DNA of 64,000 nucleotides from Vibrio barjaei (GCF_001639065.2 NZ_LQXO02000023.1:62001-126000), one strand, 5' to 3'; shown: positions 11,447 through 20,690, numbered from the stretch's first letter. Notes: a model not told the origin generated them from the letters alone. Numbers and translations are program-made.

Positions 11447-12793
11447 ATGCAAGGTATAAACAAGCAAGGTACAACTGGTTCAGGAAATATGGATGCTTTT
11501 TGGATGCCGTTTACTGCTAACTCGCAGTTTAAATCAGCGCCACGCATGTTAGTTTCAGCTGAAGGGATGTACTACACGTCAGAAGATAAACGCAAGATAC
11601 TCGACGGTACAGCAGGTCTATGGTGCTGTAATGCAGGACACGGGCGTCATGAAATCAGTGAAGCGGTGGCGAGTCAGATTCACAATCTAGACTTTGCGCC
11701 AACATTCCAAATGGGCCATCCATTGCCATTTGAATTTGCTGAGTCACTCTCAGAAATCGCTCCATCAGGTTTGAATCGCGTATTTTTCACTAACTCAGGT
11801 TCAGAATCTGTTGATACCGCACTAAAAATTGCGTTGGCTTATCAGAGATGCATCGGACAAGGGACTCGTACGCGTCTAATTGGTCGAGAGCGTGGTTATC
11901 ACGGTGTCGGATTTGGTGGTATTTCGGTAGGTGGAATTGTTAATAACCGCAAGACATTTGGAAGTCTGTTAACTGGTGTCGACCACCTTCCACATACATT
12001 GAGCATTGAAAATAGCGGCTTTAGCAAAGGGCTACCTGATTACGATCCCGGCTGGGCGGAAAGCCTAAACAATATCGTTACTCTGCATGATGCGAGTAAC
12101 ATTGCTGCGGTTATTGTTGAGCCGATTGCCGGGTCTACAGGGGTAATTCTTCCTCCTAAAGGTTACTTGAAACGTCTTCGTGAGATCTGTACTCAACATG
12201 GCATCCTATTGATATTTGATGAAGTTATTACTGGATTTGGTCGCATCGGTAGTCCTTTTGCAGCGCAAGAGTTTGACGTCAAGCCTGATATTATTACTAC
12301 CGCTAAAGGCTTAACTAATGGTGCTATTCCTATGGGAGCCGTTTTTGTCAGTGACGAGATTTACCAAGCGATGGTGGCTCCAGATAGTCAAGCTATCGAG
12401 TTGTTCCATGGTTACACCTATTCCGGCCATCCAGTAGCAGCAGCGGCTGGTTTAGCGACACTAGATATTTATCGCAATGAGAATCTCTATACACGAGCGG
12501 CTGAGCTCTCAGACTATTGGGAGCAAGCAGTCCATAGCTTGAAAGGGCTACCTCACGTAAAAGACCTTCGCAATTATGGTTTGATTGCTGGCATTGAGTT
12601 AGAAGGGATTGCGGGTAAACCAGGCTCTAGAGCGTTCCAAGTATTTACCAAGTGTTTTGAGAAGGGCGCACTAATTCGTGTCACTGGGGACATCATCGCA
12701 CTTTCTCCGCCGCTGATTATTGAGAAGCAGCATATCGACGATTTATTTACTCTGATTGCAGACGTTTTGCAGAATATTGATTACAAGGAATAA
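11447..12793 (+). CDS. Omega-amino acid (beta-alanine):pyruvate transaminase
   Basis: 448 residues from the ATG at 11447, with GGAG 6 bases upstream; a TTG four codons earlier is unlikely. Class III PLP transaminase features are DGTAGLWCCNAGHGR, FFTNSGSESVDTALKIAL, AVIVEPIAGSTGV, LLIFDEVITGFGRIG and TTAKGLTNGAIPMG with the PLP Lys. This subgroup transfers the amino group of beta-alanine or similar omega-amino acids to pyruvate, giving malonate semialdehyde. The next gene encodes a semialdehyde dehydrogenase suited to that product, so the pair completes beta-alanine breakdown to acetyl-CoA. Beta-alanine arises from spermidine/diaminopropane catabolism, linking it to the polyamine genes upstream. 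Confidence 0.9.
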   Translation: MQGINKQGTTGSGNMDAFWMPFTANSQFKSAPRMLVSAEGMYYTSEDKRKILDGTAGLWCCNAGHGRHEISEAVASQIHNLDFAPTFQMGHPLPFEFAESLSEIAPSGLNRVFFTNSGSESVDTALKIALAYQRCIGQGTRTRLIGRERGYHGVGFGGISVGGIVNNRKTFGSLLTGVDHLPHTLSIENSGFSKGLPDYDPGWAESLNNIVTLHDASNIAAVIVEPIAGSTGVILPPKGYLKRLREICTQHGILLIFDEVITGFGRIGSPFAAQEFDVKPDIITTAKGLTNGAIPMGAVFVSDEIYQAMVAPDSQAIELFHGYTYSGHPVAAAAGLATLDIYRNENLYTRAAELSDYWEQAVHSLKGLPHVKDLRNYGLIAGIELEGIAGKPGSRAFQVFTKCFEKGALIRVTGDIIALSPPLIIEKQHIDDLFTLIADVLQNIDYKE

Positions 12794-12797
12794 GACT

Positions 12798-14294
12798 ATG
12801 TCAGTTTTGGTATCTAATTTTATCAACGGCCAAATGGTAGAGAGCCACAGCGGAAGAAACGCAGACTTGTTTAACCCGGCAAATGGTGAGTTGCGAGGAC
12901 AAGTCCAACTATCAAGTGCTAATGAAGCGCTAGAAGCTGTCGCTGTGGCGAAACAGGCGCAAGAAGCTTGGCAAGCAACACCACCATTGCAACGTGCTCG
13001 AGTCATGTTCAGATTCAAAGCTTTGCTTGAAGAGAACGCGGACGAGCTTGCTACGTTAATTTCTACCGAGCATGGCAAAGTACACAGCGATGCACTAGGA
13101 GAACTGACACGTGGGTTAGAAGTGGTTGAGTTTTCTTGTGGTATCCCACATCTGTTAAAAGGTGAACATTCACTCAATGTTGGACGTGAAATAGACAGCT
13201 ATTCATTGATGCAACCAGTTGGTGTCTGTGTCGGTATTACACCATTTAACTTTCCTGTGATGGTACCGCTATGGATGATCCCAGTAGCGCTTGCCTGCGG
13301 AAACAGTTTTATCCTTAAACCATCTGAAAAAGATCCGAGTGCGTCTTTGAAGCTGGCGGAGTTGCTGAAACAAGCAGGTCTTCCTGATGGCGTTTTTAAT
13401 GTTGTTCAAGGTGATAAAGAAGTGGTTGATGCGCTTCTTGAGTCACCAGACGTTGCAGCCGTGAGTTTCGTAGGTTCAACGCCGATCGCTGAAGCTATCT
13501 ACAGCAAAGGAAGCGCAAATGGCAAACGAGTTCAAGCGCTAGGCGGAGCTAAGAACCACTTAGTTGTTATGCCTGATGCAGACCTTGAAGGGGCGACAAA
13601 TGCTATTATGGGAGCTGCATATGGTGCGGCGGGAGAGCGTTGTATGGCTATTTCCGTAGCAGTTGCTGTTGGTGATGAAACTGCCGATCGATTAGTGGAA
13701 CAGCTGAAACAAAAAGTGGAAGCACTGCGCGTAGGCCCAGGGCTGGGAGTGTCGCCTGAAAACGAAATGGGTCCATTGGTGAGCGAGCCTCACATGAATA
13801 AGGTAACGGAATACATTCAAAGTGGTGTTGACCAAGGCGCAACGCTTGTAGTGGACGGGCGAGGCATCAATACCTCTGCTCCAGGTTACTTTGTAGGCGG
13901 GACGTTATTTGACAATGTTACTCCAGACATGACCATTTATAACGAAGAGATTTTTGGTCCCGTTTTGTCGGTCGTACGTGCTAAAGATTATCAAGAAGCA
14001 CTGCAACTTATTAATGAGCACGAATTCGGTAATGGTACTGCAATTTTCACTCGTGATGGTGATACCGCGCGCGACTTCTCAGAGAAAGTAGAAATCGGTA
14101 TGGTAGGGGTTAACGTGCCAATTCCAGTGCCAATGGCATTTCATAGCTTTGGTGGTTGGAAGCGCTCAATCTTTGGACCTCTCAATGTTCATGGCAATGA
14201 TGGCGTGCGCTTCTATACTCGTATGAAGACGGTTACTGCTCGCTGGCCTAAAGGGCAAAGAGAAAGTGAATTTGTAATGCCAACTATGAAGTAG
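12798..14294 (+). CDS. mmsA: CoA-acylating malonate/methylmalonate-semialdehyde dehydrogenase
   Basis: 498 residues from the ATG at 12798, which has AAGGA upstream; the open frame extends 14 codons into the previous gene. Family marks are YSLMQPVGVCVGITPFNFPV, FVGSTPIAEAIY, the catalytic Cys282 in AAGERCMAISVAV and the absence of the usual general-base Glu, as in MmsA/IolA enzymes. It converts malonate semialdehyde to acetyl-CoA or methylmalonate semialdehyde to propionyl-CoA using NAD and CoA. Only four bases separate it from the transaminase gene, so malonate semialdehyde (BauC-like function) is the probable substrate here. Confidence 0.9.
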   Translation: MSVLVSNFINGQMVESHSGRNADLFNPANGELRGQVQLSSANEALEAVAVAKQAQEAWQATPPLQRARVMFRFKALLEENADELATLISTEHGKVHSDALGELTRGLEVVEFSCGIPHLLKGEHSLNVGREIDSYSLMQPVGVCVGITPFNFPVMVPLWMIPVALACGNSFILKPSEKDPSASLKLAELLKQAGLPDGVFNVVQGDKEVVDALLESPDVAAVSFVGSTPIAEAIYSKGSANGKRVQALGGAKNHLVVMPDADLEGATNAIMGAAYGAAGERCMAISVAVAVGDETADRLVEQLKQKVEALRVGPGLGVSPENEMGPLVSEPHMNKVTEYIQSGVDQGATLVVDGRGINTSAPGYFVGGTLFDNVTPDMTIYNEEIFGPVLSVVRAKDYQEALQLINEHEFGNGTAIFTRDGDTARDFSEKVEIGMVGVNVPIPVPMAFHSFGGWKRSIFGPLNVHGNDGVRFYTRMKTVTARWPKGQRESEFVMPTMK

Positions 14295-14301
14295 GTGATA
14301 A

Positions 14302-15042
14302 ATGAAGATAGGGATATTAACGTGCGGCCATGTGGACTCGCCATTATCAGATGACCATGGTCAATACGCAGACATGATAGAGGCCTCTCTCTATGAGGTC
14401 AACAATGAGTTCACTTTTCAGAACTACGATGCGACAAAAGGAGAGTTACCTCATCATGATGAATGCCATGGGTTTATAATCACAGGTAGTGTACACAATG
14501 CTTACGATAATCATCCCTGGATTTTGAAACTCATGGACTGGATAACGCGCTGTGAAGCACGTCGACGTCCATTAGTAGGCATCTGTTTTGGTCATCAGCT
14601 TATTGCGAGAGCTCTCGGCGGCACGGTGCAAAAATCGGAAAAAGGATGGGGACTTGGCAGTTACGAAGTTCAAATCACCGCTCAGAAGAAATGGATGAAT
14701 CTGTCTGTAGACTCCGCGCGTCTTTTGGTGAGTCACCAAGACCAAGTGATTATTGTCCCTGGCGGCGTGAAAGCTATTGCTACTAATGATTTCTGCCCTA
14801 ACTTTATGCTTGTGAAAGATAATCATATATTCACAGTACAAGGACATCCTGAGTTTAGCTCCAGCTTCACAGAAAAATTGGTAGAGAAGCGAAAGCATCT
14901 CCTAACACCTCAGCATTATGACCAAGCGTTCATCGAGATAAGCAAAGCACAAGACTCTGCGTTAATACTACATTGGATTGATAACTTCTTTGTAATGGCA
15001 CAGCAAGGTAAGTATGCCGAAAACTTGCAACAAGCTGTTTAG
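14302..15042 (+). CDS. Class I glutamine amidotransferase-like hydrolase
   Basis: 246 residues, a single GATase1 domain. The nucleophile elbow is GICFGHQ with Cys95, and the rest of the triad is His182 and Glu184 in VQGHPEF. FIITGSVHNAYD near residue 58-70 forms the oxyanion region. No synthetase domain is attached. It follows the semialdehyde dehydrogenase by 7 bases and precedes a clear terminator, so it is the last gene of the beta-alanine operon. PuuD, which cleaves gamma-glutamyl-GABA, is a related Cys hydrolase, so a similar deglutamylating role is possible but unproven. It is similar in layout to uncharacterised YfeJ-type proteins. Confidence 0.82.
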   Translation: MKIGILTCGHVDSPLSDDHGQYADMIEASLYEVNNEFTFQNYDATKGELPHHDECHGFIITGSVHNAYDNHPWILKLMDWITRCEARRRPLVGICFGHQLIARALGGTVQKSEKGWGLGSYEVQITAQKKWMNLSVDSARLLVSHQDQVIIVPGGVKAIATNDFCPNFMLVKDNHIFTVQGHPEFSSSFTEKLVEKRKHLLTPQHYDQAFIEISKAQDSALILHWIDNFFVMAQQGKYAENLQQAV

Positions 15043-15060
15043 CGGTAACTAGGAAACTAA

Positions 15061-15087
15061 AAAGAGCTCATATTGAGCTCTTTTTTT
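15061..15087 (+). terminator. Rho-independent terminator of the beta-alanine operon
   Basis: AAAGAGCTCA at 15061-15070 pairs with TGAGCTCTTT at 15074-15083, followed by a run of seven T. Confidence 0.92.
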
Positions 15088-15110
15088 GGGGGTATGATAC
15101 AAAAACGAGT

Positions 15111-15240
15111 TTGAGACTCAGTCGCTGAAACCGCCGTCACCCCTGCGTAGTCAGGTAGGGGAGCTACTCAAAACTCCCTTCAAGCCTAGGGAACATTCCG
15201 ATCTTAACAACTAGAAACACATTGGAATGACGATTTGTTT
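15111..15240. repeat. Intergenic sequence resembling a degenerate Vibrio extragenic repeat
   Basis: The stretch contains CGTCACCCCTGCGTAG...AGGTAGGGG and later CATTGGAATGACG. Such words are common in dispersed intergenic repeats of vibrios as I remember them. Only one copy is visible in the window, so this is tentative. Confidence 0.25.
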
Positions 15241-15245
15241 AACGC

Positions 15246-15605
15246 CTAAGCAAACTCTTTTTGTAGATAAGAAACAATGTCGGAAGACTCATACATCCAT
15301 TTCTCTTCACCACCTTGAGTGATCTTCAGGCAAGGTACTTTTACTTTACCGCCACCCGCTAGAAGCTCGTCACGTGCAACAGAATCGTTTTTAGCATCTT
15401 TCAATGCAATGTTGACAGATTGACGTTTCATTTCCCTACGAACCTTCACACAAAAGGGACACGCTTCAAATTGATAGAGCTGCATAGATTGCGCTTTTTG
15501 ATCGGCTTGTTGCTGTGCTTCGGGAGTGCGTTTAACGCCACGTGGAGAGAAAACGAAATTTAATAGCAGTATGATTTTACCAAGAATAATACGGATGAAC
15601 TTCAT
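15246..15605 (-). CDS. Membrane-anchored glutaredoxin family protein
   Basis: 119 residues. Residues 4-20 are hydrophobic (IRIILGKIILLLNFVF) and probably anchor it in the inner membrane. The glutaredoxin/GST-N fold follows with the redox motif CPFC at residues 49-52 and the cis-Pro region KVPCLKI. The C-terminal SSDIVSYLQKEF completes the fold. It likely reduces disulfides or glutathione adducts with the active site on the cytoplasmic side. It stands alone between a terminator and the norR gene. Confidence 0.88.
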   Translation of the reverse strand: MKFIRIILGKIILLLNFVFSPRGVKRTPEAQQQADQKAQSMQLYQFEACPFCVKVRREMKRQSVNIALKDAKNDSVARDELLAGGGKVKVPCLKITQGGEEKWMYESSDIVSYLQKEFA

Positions 15606-15650
15606 AAATAACCTGTTGAGCAGTCTTGTTGTTTTTTAGAAAATTATAAT

Positions 15651-15673
15651 GACGGTATGCGAGACATACCGTC
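15651..15673 (-). terminator. Hairpin downstream of norR
   Basis: GACGGTATG at 15651-15659 pairs with CATACCGTC at 15665-15673 around CGAGA. On the minus strand it is followed by an AT-rich tract with TTTTC, a moderate terminator for norR. Confidence 0.6.
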
Positions 15674-15713
15674 GGATATTAACATCTTATTTACGATTCT
15701 GGTACGGTAAACA

Positions 15714-17297
15714 TTAACTGCGAGAAAGGGTGTGGCTTTTGGTCACACTAATTCCCAATCGCTTCGATAAGCGAATCAGGTTAGCTCGATCAGTTTTAAG
15801 GACTCTGCTTGCCTTAGCCCAGTTATAATCGCATTCTATTAAGGCATTGGATATCAAGCTTCTTTGATATTCTTCGGTGGACTCTCGAATGCCTTTCGAG
15901 TGGTCAATCATTGGCGCACTTGTTTTACTCTGCTTTATCGCAGTGAGACGGCTTTCATCGTTAAAATGACCACAGTCGTCAATGCTTACGGTGACCACCT
16001 TCTTATCAAACAGCCTTGCTTTCGCTTTGAGAGCTGCTCGGTTAATAACATGTTCTAGTTCTCGAACATTACCGGGCCATGAATAGCGGTTCAAATGAGA
16101 TACGACATTTGGACTTAGCTTGATTTGGTTAATGCCAAGCTTACGTCGAGCTTGCTCCAGAAAGAAACCAGCCAGTAGCTCTATATCGCCGTTTCTTTCA
16201 CGCAATGGCGGTACAGAAATTGGGTAAACACTAAGTCGGTGATAAAGATCTGCACGGAACTTGCCTTGTTCAACTTCTTCTTTGAGTTCACGGTTGGTTG
16301 CGGCAAGGACTCTGACATTGATCTTTTGAATCTCATCCTTACCGACAGGTTGAATTTCGTTATTCTGCAGGGCTCGTAAAAGCTTACTTTGTGCAGCAAG
16401 TGGGAGCTCGCCAATTTCATCCAAAAATAGTGTCCCGCCATCGGCTAGCGCAAATTTACCCATGCGATTTTTATCTGCACCAGTGAACGCCCCTTTTACA
16501 TGGCCAAACAACTCACTTTCGATAAGGTTTTCAGGAATTGCCGCACAGTTAACATAGACTAACGGATTTTGACGGCGAGTTGATTGGTAATGTAGATTAC
16601 GTGCCACCAACTCTTTACCAACGCCGGTCTCGCCGTGAATCAAGATATTAAAATCTGATGGCGCGACAATTTCGATATCAGATTTCAACACGCGCATTAA
16701 TTCGCTATCACCGATCATATCGCTGCTATCTCGTTCCCAAGCTTCGACGTTGAGCTCTTCAAGCAGTTGTTTAGATTGCTTGGCTTGGTATTCCAGCTGA
16801 GAGAAAGTTAGTGCCATTTTTAATGTGGATGCAGCAATGGCAGACAATACTTCTAGACTGCGCGTCGGAATGTGGTCAAAAGCGTTAGTCCCAAGGCTAT
16901 CGAGGGTGAGGGCACCCAACATCTTGTCGCCAAAAATTAAAGGCAAACCCATACAAGAGTGCATTGGAAGATCGCCATGGTGGTCAATGAGCAAGCCATC
17001 AAATGGGTCAGGCAACTCAGAATCGGCATCAAAGATAACCGGAGATGTTGATGCGCAAATCTGAGCAAATCTTGGATGTTCGCTAATAACGAACCTGCGC
17101 CCTAGAGTATCGCGGCCTAAGCCTTGCATCGCGAGCGGGACAAGCGTATCACCTTGAAGTGATAATAAGGCAACACAGTCACACATGATGGTTTTTCTAA
17201 TGGTATTGATAAGCGAATCGAAGCGTTCTTGGTCGTTATTGCTGCTGGCTAGGCCAATGGTCAGCTCCATTAAGTTGGAAGGAGAAATGTCTTGCAT
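15714..17297 (-). CDS. norR: Nitric-oxide-responsive sigma-54 activator NorR
   Basis: 527 residues in the canonical NorR layout. A GAF domain (about 15-165) senses NO through a non-haem iron. The AAA+ domain (about 190-430) has Walker A GETGVGKE at 222-229 and the sigma-54 contact loop GAFTGA at 269-274. A Fis-type helix-turn-helix closes the protein ([28 protein letters not shown]). It activates the divergent flavohaemoglobin gene, whose upstream region has paired GT-N7-AC sites and a -24/-12 promoter. The ATG at 17297 overlaps AGGAG-containing leader sequence. Confidence 0.95.
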   Translation of the reverse strand: MQDISPSNLMELTIGLASSNNDQERFDSLINTIRKTIMCDCVALLSLQGDTLVPLAMQGLGRDTLGRRFVISEHPRFAQICASTSPVIFDADSELPDPFDGLLIDHHGDLPMHSCMGLPLIFGDKMLGALTLDSLGTNAFDHIPTRSLEVLSAIAASTLKMALTFSQLEYQAKQSKQLLEELNVEAWERDSSDMIGDSELMRVLKSDIEIVAPSDFNILIHGETGVGKELVARNLHYQSTRRQNPLVYVNCAAIPENLIESELFGHVKGAFTGADKNRMGKFALADGGTLFLDEIGELPLAAQSKLLRALQNNEIQPVGKDEIQKINVRVLAATNRELKEEVEQGKFRADLYHRLSVYPISVPPLRERNGDIELLAGFFLEQARRKLGINQIKLSPNVVSHLNRYSWPGNVRELEHVINRAALKAKARLFDKKVVTVSIDDCGHFNDESRLTAIKQSKTSAPMIDHSKGIRESTEEYQRSLISNALIECDYNWAKASRVLKTDRANLIRLSKRLGISVTKSHTLSRS

Positions 17298-17341
17298 AGG
17301 AGATTACAACTTATGGTAATGAGTATGCTAGGCATTATAGA

Positions 17342-17377
17342 GTCATATTGACCCAAATTAAAGCGGTCATTTTGACC
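17342..17377 (+). promoter_or_regulatory. Two NorR enhancer sites (GT-N7-AC)
   Basis: GTCATATTGAC at 17342-17352 and GGTCATTTTGACC at 17365-17377 match the NorR core GT-N7-AC, separated by about 24 bp centre to centre. They lie between norR and hmp and about 60-90 bp upstream of the sigma-54 promoter, the normal enhancer position. Confidence 0.85.
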
Positions 17378-17430
17378 GATATTTAATAGTTAATTCTTGA
17401 ATAAGCGAGGGTTTTTAAGGTTTTAAGAAC

Positions 17431-17446
17431 TGGCACGCTCTGTGCT
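17431..17446 (+). promoter_or_regulatory. Sigma-54 promoter for hmp
   Basis: TGGCACGCTCTGTGCT matches the -24 GG and -12 GC pattern (TGGCAC-N5-TTGCW) with one deviation in the -12 box. It implies a long, roughly 140-base leader before the hmp start codon; no other RNA element was recognised in that leader. Confidence 0.8.
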
Positions 17447-17600
17447 AAGTAGGTAATCGTTGAAAAACAAATAAGTGTGATTCTCAACTCGCACTATATC
17501 CGAGAGAAATATCTCACGGGACACAACTAAAACTATAAAAAAACAATATGAGACAGTCGAAGTTCGTACTGTAAAAGTCTAAGCCTTCTAGGGAGCGTAT

Positions 17601-18800
17601 ATGCTAAATAACAACCATATTGAAATCATCAAGAGCACAATTCCATTACTCGAGTCTGCAGGTCCTGCTTTAACTCAGCATTTCTATCAAAGAATGTTCT
17701 CTCACAACCCTGAGCTTAAGGACATCTTCAATATGACGCACCAAAAGACAGGGCGTCAAAGTGTTGCTCTATTCGAAGCTGTTGCTGCGTATGCTAAAAA
17801 TATTGAGAACTTAGCAGCGCTTACTACAGCCGTTGAACGTATCACGCACAAACACACTAGTTTTAATATCAAAGCGGAACATTATCAAATCGTTGGTCAC
17901 CACCTCATTGAGACTTTAAGAGAGCTGGCGCCAGATGCATTTACCAAAGAAGTTGAAGAAGCGTGGACTGAAGCTTACTTGTTCTTAGCGCAAATCTTTA
18001 TTGATCGTGAGGAAGAGCTATACCAGTTGCGTGAAAAAGCGACTGGTGGCTGGCGCGGTACTCGCCGATTTGTTGTAACCGATAAAAAGCCTGAATCTGA
18101 ACTGGTGATGAGTTTTGTTCTTACTCCAGAAGATGGTGGTAAAGTTCTTGATTATGAAGTAGGGCAGTACCTAGGTGTACAAGTCACACCTTCAAAAGGT
18201 GAGAATGTAGAGATCCGCCAATATTCTCTTTCACAAGCTCCAAATGGTGAAAATTACCGGATCTCTGTTAAGAAGGAAGGAAATAACAGCGATCAGCTAG
18301 GTCTGGTATCTCACTATTTGCATGATGAAGTGGAAGTGGGTGCAGTGATCGAAATACTGCCTCCAGCAGGGGACTTCTTCTACACAGAAGTTAATAAGCC
18401 AGTCGTTCTAATTTCGGCAGGTGTTGGCTGTACGCCAATGCAAGCGATGCTTCAACAGTTGGCAAAAGATGGAAAATCCGACCCTGTTACCTACTTACAT
18501 GCCTGTGAGAACGAACAGCAACATTCTTTCATTGATGAGGTAGATACGATCGTATCAGCAAAAGGTTGGAACCATAGAGTGTGGTATCGTGAACCACTTA
18601 GTGCAGAGGGTATCAATAATTCGAGCACAGGTTTAATGGATCTGGCACAAATCAAAGATGCACTTCCAACAAACGTTGGTCACTTCTATACCTGTGGTCC
18701 GGTTGTCTTTATGGACCATGTTGTGAAGCAACTTGAGTCGATGGGGGTTGAGCGAGAAAGAATTCATTACGAGGTATTTGGACCTCATGCCAACCTTTAA
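17601..18800 (+). CDS. hmp: Flavohaemoglobin (nitric oxide dioxygenase) Hmp
   Basis: 399 residues, usual length. The globin domain (1-140) keeps Tyr29 and Gln53 of the distal pocket and proximal His85 in ITHKHTSF. The FAD domain has RQYSLSQAPNGENYRISVK, and the NAD domain has LISAGVGCTPMQAML and FYTCGPVVFMDHV, ending HYEVFGPHANL. It oxidises NO to nitrate with O2 and NADH in the cytoplasm. It is divergent from norR and preceded by NorR sites and a sigma-54 promoter, so it is directly NO-induced. GGGAGCGTAT precedes the ATG. Confidence 0.97.
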   Translation: MLNNNHIEIIKSTIPLLESAGPALTQHFYQRMFSHNPELKDIFNMTHQKTGRQSVALFEAVAAYAKNIENLAALTTAVERITHKHTSFNIKAEHYQIVGHHLIETLRELAPDAFTKEVEEAWTEAYLFLAQIFIDREEELYQLREKATGGWRGTRRFVVTDKKPESELVMSFVLTPEDGGKVLDYEVGQYLGVQVTPSKGENVEIRQYSLSQAPNGENYRISVKKEGNNSDQLGLVSHYLHDEVEVGAVIEILPPAGDFFYTEVNKPVVLISAGVGCTPMQAMLQQLAKDGKSDPVTYLHACENEQQHSFIDEVDTIVSAKGWNHRVWYREPLSAEGINNSSTGLMDLAQIKDALPTNVGHFYTCGPVVFMDHVVKQLESMGVERERIHYEVFGPHANL

Positions 18801-18827
18801 TCACCGATAACGGGTTGACTCAGCTAG

Positions 18828-19367
18828 CTAGTTAAACCATTTCTCAAACCACCGTTTCCATCCAGAAGACGGTGGTTTGTTTGCTTCAAATTCTCGAAAA
18901 CCAAGATAATAGCTTTGGTTAAAGTCGGTACGTAGAGCATCAGCGCTTTGATCGAGCAATCCACTAATTGCGTTACTGGTTTGTGTCGCGTGATCATTCG
19001 CCAAACTATAATCCATACCCAGATAGCCTTGAATATATAGCCATATATGCGTGACGAGTTGCAACTCTTCTAACACCGGTATCCGAAAAGCCTTCGCATG
19101 TTTTTTTTCAAGTTGTTGATCGAATACGGATTTCATTTCAGAGATTTGCTCTATATGAGATTCAACTGAGGAAAGGGCTTCAATGTTTAACTTAGTGAAA
19201 AGGCCAAGAAGCAGGTGAGTTGGGCTAGATCCTGGCTTGTTCTCTTGAGCTGTTGCGTACAGCAAGTTTTCTCGTTCACACAAATTATCCAGTGCTTCAG
19301 ACTGAGCGTCGACAAGGTGAATTTGATTAACCCTAATACTGTTGAGCGCTTCCCTCAATTCGATCAT
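18828..19367 (-). CDS. Conserved hypothetical protein, 179 aa, cotranslated with YaeQ
   Basis: A soluble, mostly helical protein; no signal peptide, membrane segment or known catalytic motif was recognised. It has many Leu, Glu and Gln residues and an aromatic C-terminus (PPSSGWKRWFEKWFN). The start codon overlaps the stop of yaeQ by four bases, so it is translationally coupled to it and probably of related function. Its last codons contain an inverted repeat that looks like the terminator of the convergent hmp gene, which constrains the C-terminal sequence. Function unknown. Confidence 0.8.
   Translation of the reverse strand: MIELREALNSIRVNQIHLVDAQSEALDNLCERENLLYATAQENKPGSSPTHLLLGLFTKLNIEALSSVESHIEQISEMKSVFDQQLEKKHAKAFRIPVLEELQLVTHIWLYIQGYLGMDYSLANDHATQTSNAISGLLDQSADALRTDFNQSYYLGFREFEANKPPSSGWKRWFEKWFN
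18845..18879 (+). terminator. Hairpin inside the 3' end of the convergent gene, likely hmp terminator
   Basis: CAAACCACCGT at 18845-18855 pairs with ACGGTGGTTTG at 18869-18879 around a 13-base loop and is followed by TTTG on the plus strand, 45 bases after the hmp stop. It lies within the coding end of the 18828-19367 gene. Confidence 0.6.
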
Positions 19368-19900
19368 TTGTCTTGCAGCTCCTCAATCGTCACTTCTGCT
19401 GAGCCGGTTTCTGCGTCAACAAACAATGAAGTACCGGTAATCATGACAGAGAGATCCATCGTGCGAGTGACCAGTGAAGAGAGGGCTTCAATCGAGTCAT
19501 TATTGAAGCGGTACACGCTAGCATCAAGGTAACCAAATTTGCCTTGGTTTTGCTGCCACCATACATCGCTTTTGGTGTTGAAGCTGTATACTTTGGTCTT
19601 TTTAGCCAAGCGTGTCGCTTTTTTGACGCGCTCTACGTCAGGCTCACCGATATCAATCCACAGTAAGGTTTGATCATCTAGAGATTTTTCCCAAATATCA
19701 GGCTCTTCAATCGTTGATAGCCCCTTTGTGAACTGCAGATCAGGAGAGGCATTGAGACAAAAAGCCATGAGCCTTGCCATCATGCGCTGATGATTTTCGG
19801 ATGGATGCAGAGCAACGGTCAGATTAAGAGAGTCGTAATAATCTCGATTCATATCCGTTAACGCTACGCGAAACTTATATATGGTTGGTTTTAGTGCCAT
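19364..19900 (-). CDS. yaeQ: YaeQ family protein
   Basis: 178 residues, full length. The start MALKPTIYKFRVALTDMNRDYYDSL is strongly diagnostic, and HPSENHQRMMARLMAFCLNA, WIDIGEPDVERVKKA and YSFNTKSDVWW follow. The fold is PD-(D/E)XK nuclease-like, but a nuclease activity is not established; early reports linked homologues to RfaH suppression. It lies 4 bases over the start of the hypothetical gene downstream. Confidence 0.93.
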   Translation of the reverse strand: MALKPTIYKFRVALTDMNRDYYDSLNLTVALHPSENHQRMMARLMAFCLNASPDLQFTKGLSTIEEPDIWEKSLDDQTLLWIDIGEPDVERVKKATRLAKKTKVYSFNTKSDVWWQQNQGKFGYLDASVYRFNNDSIEALSSLVTRTMDLSVMITGTSLFVDAETGSAEVTIEELQDK

Positions 19901-19995
19901 GGGAGTGTCTAATTCGTAGAATAGTGATGTCTATAGTACGCTTCTGGGCGCAAAAGGGTATAAACAATAGAACGAATGTGCTTCAAGTGATATAA

Positions 19996-20020
19996 AAATA
20001 GCCAGCTAGGCTGGCTATTT
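19996..20020 (-). terminator. Terminator of the cold-shock gene
   Basis: AAATAGCCAGC at 19996-20006 pairs with GCTGGCTATTT at 20010-20020 around the loop TAG. On the minus strand the stem is followed by TTTTTATATC. Confidence 0.85.
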
Positions 20021-20044
20021 ATCGAAGGTATTGCTTACTGGCAG

Positions 20045-20254
20045 TTAAACCAAAGTAATCTCTTCAGCTTGAGGACCTTTTTGGCCTTGTGTCACTTTGA
20101 ATGCCACTTTTTGACCTTCAGCTAGCGTGCGGAAACCGTCTGCTTTGATGTTGCTGAAGTGAGCGAACACGTCAGGACCATTTTCTTGTTGAATGAAGCC
20201 AAAGCCTTTAGTTTCGTTGAACCACTTAACTGTACCAGTAACTGTGTTAGACAT
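20045..20254 (-). CDS. Cold-shock protein, CspA family
   Basis: 69 residues, one OB-fold. RNA-binding motifs are KGFGFI (about 16-21) and VFAHF (about 29-33), and [12 protein letters not shown] and [10 protein letters not shown] frame them. It binds single-stranded RNA or DNA and acts as an RNA chaperone or antiterminator. It is preceded by a long AT-rich region without a gene, fitting the long leader of many csp mRNAs. Whether it is cold-induced or constitutive cannot be told. Confidence 0.95.
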   Translation of the reverse strand: MSNTVTGTVKWFNETKGFGFIQQENGPDVFAHFSNIKADGFRTLAEGQKVAFKVTQGQKGPQAEEITLV

Positions 20255-20690
20255 ATCTATATCCTAAATTTTACTATCTTTTGTTTCTTGTTTGCCAAAT
20301 CCGGCAGCTATAGCGTGGAAAAGTAAATTGCTATTGCGTACAACGCGTCGGGGGAATTCCGAGAATTCAACGAATGCCTTTTGTAAACAATGGAACTAAT
20401 TTTCTAGCCAGTGATGAATATAAGGTAGTTCTTACCTAAGTCAAAGATAGTTACTTGGAAAGTTGCTGAATATTTGAAGTTCAGCTCGTTTTTAAGTGTC
20501 AATTACATGACATTTCAAACAAACGAGCTTATTTTTATGATCTAAGTCAATACAGGTGTTGTTGCTATAACTTGTTGATATAAAACATTATTTCGACTAG
20601 TGAATTAATAGTTTTGTAAAGATTTTGCAAACAATTCTATTATTATGAACTCCAATGGAGTTCTATAAAATAATCTTCTTACTAAGTATT
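20255..20690. other. Gene-free region upstream of csp
   Basis: No convincing gene. It probably holds the csp promoter and leader. A small inverted repeat GAACTCC/GGAGTTC at 20647-20663 lies downstream of the exporter gene and may weakly terminate it. I see no recognisable riboswitch. Confidence 0.5.

Noticed and set aside
12743..13177. 144-residue minus-strand open frame
   Set aside because: Fully opposite the semialdehyde dehydrogenase; Ser- and Ala-rich shadow without a ribosome site.
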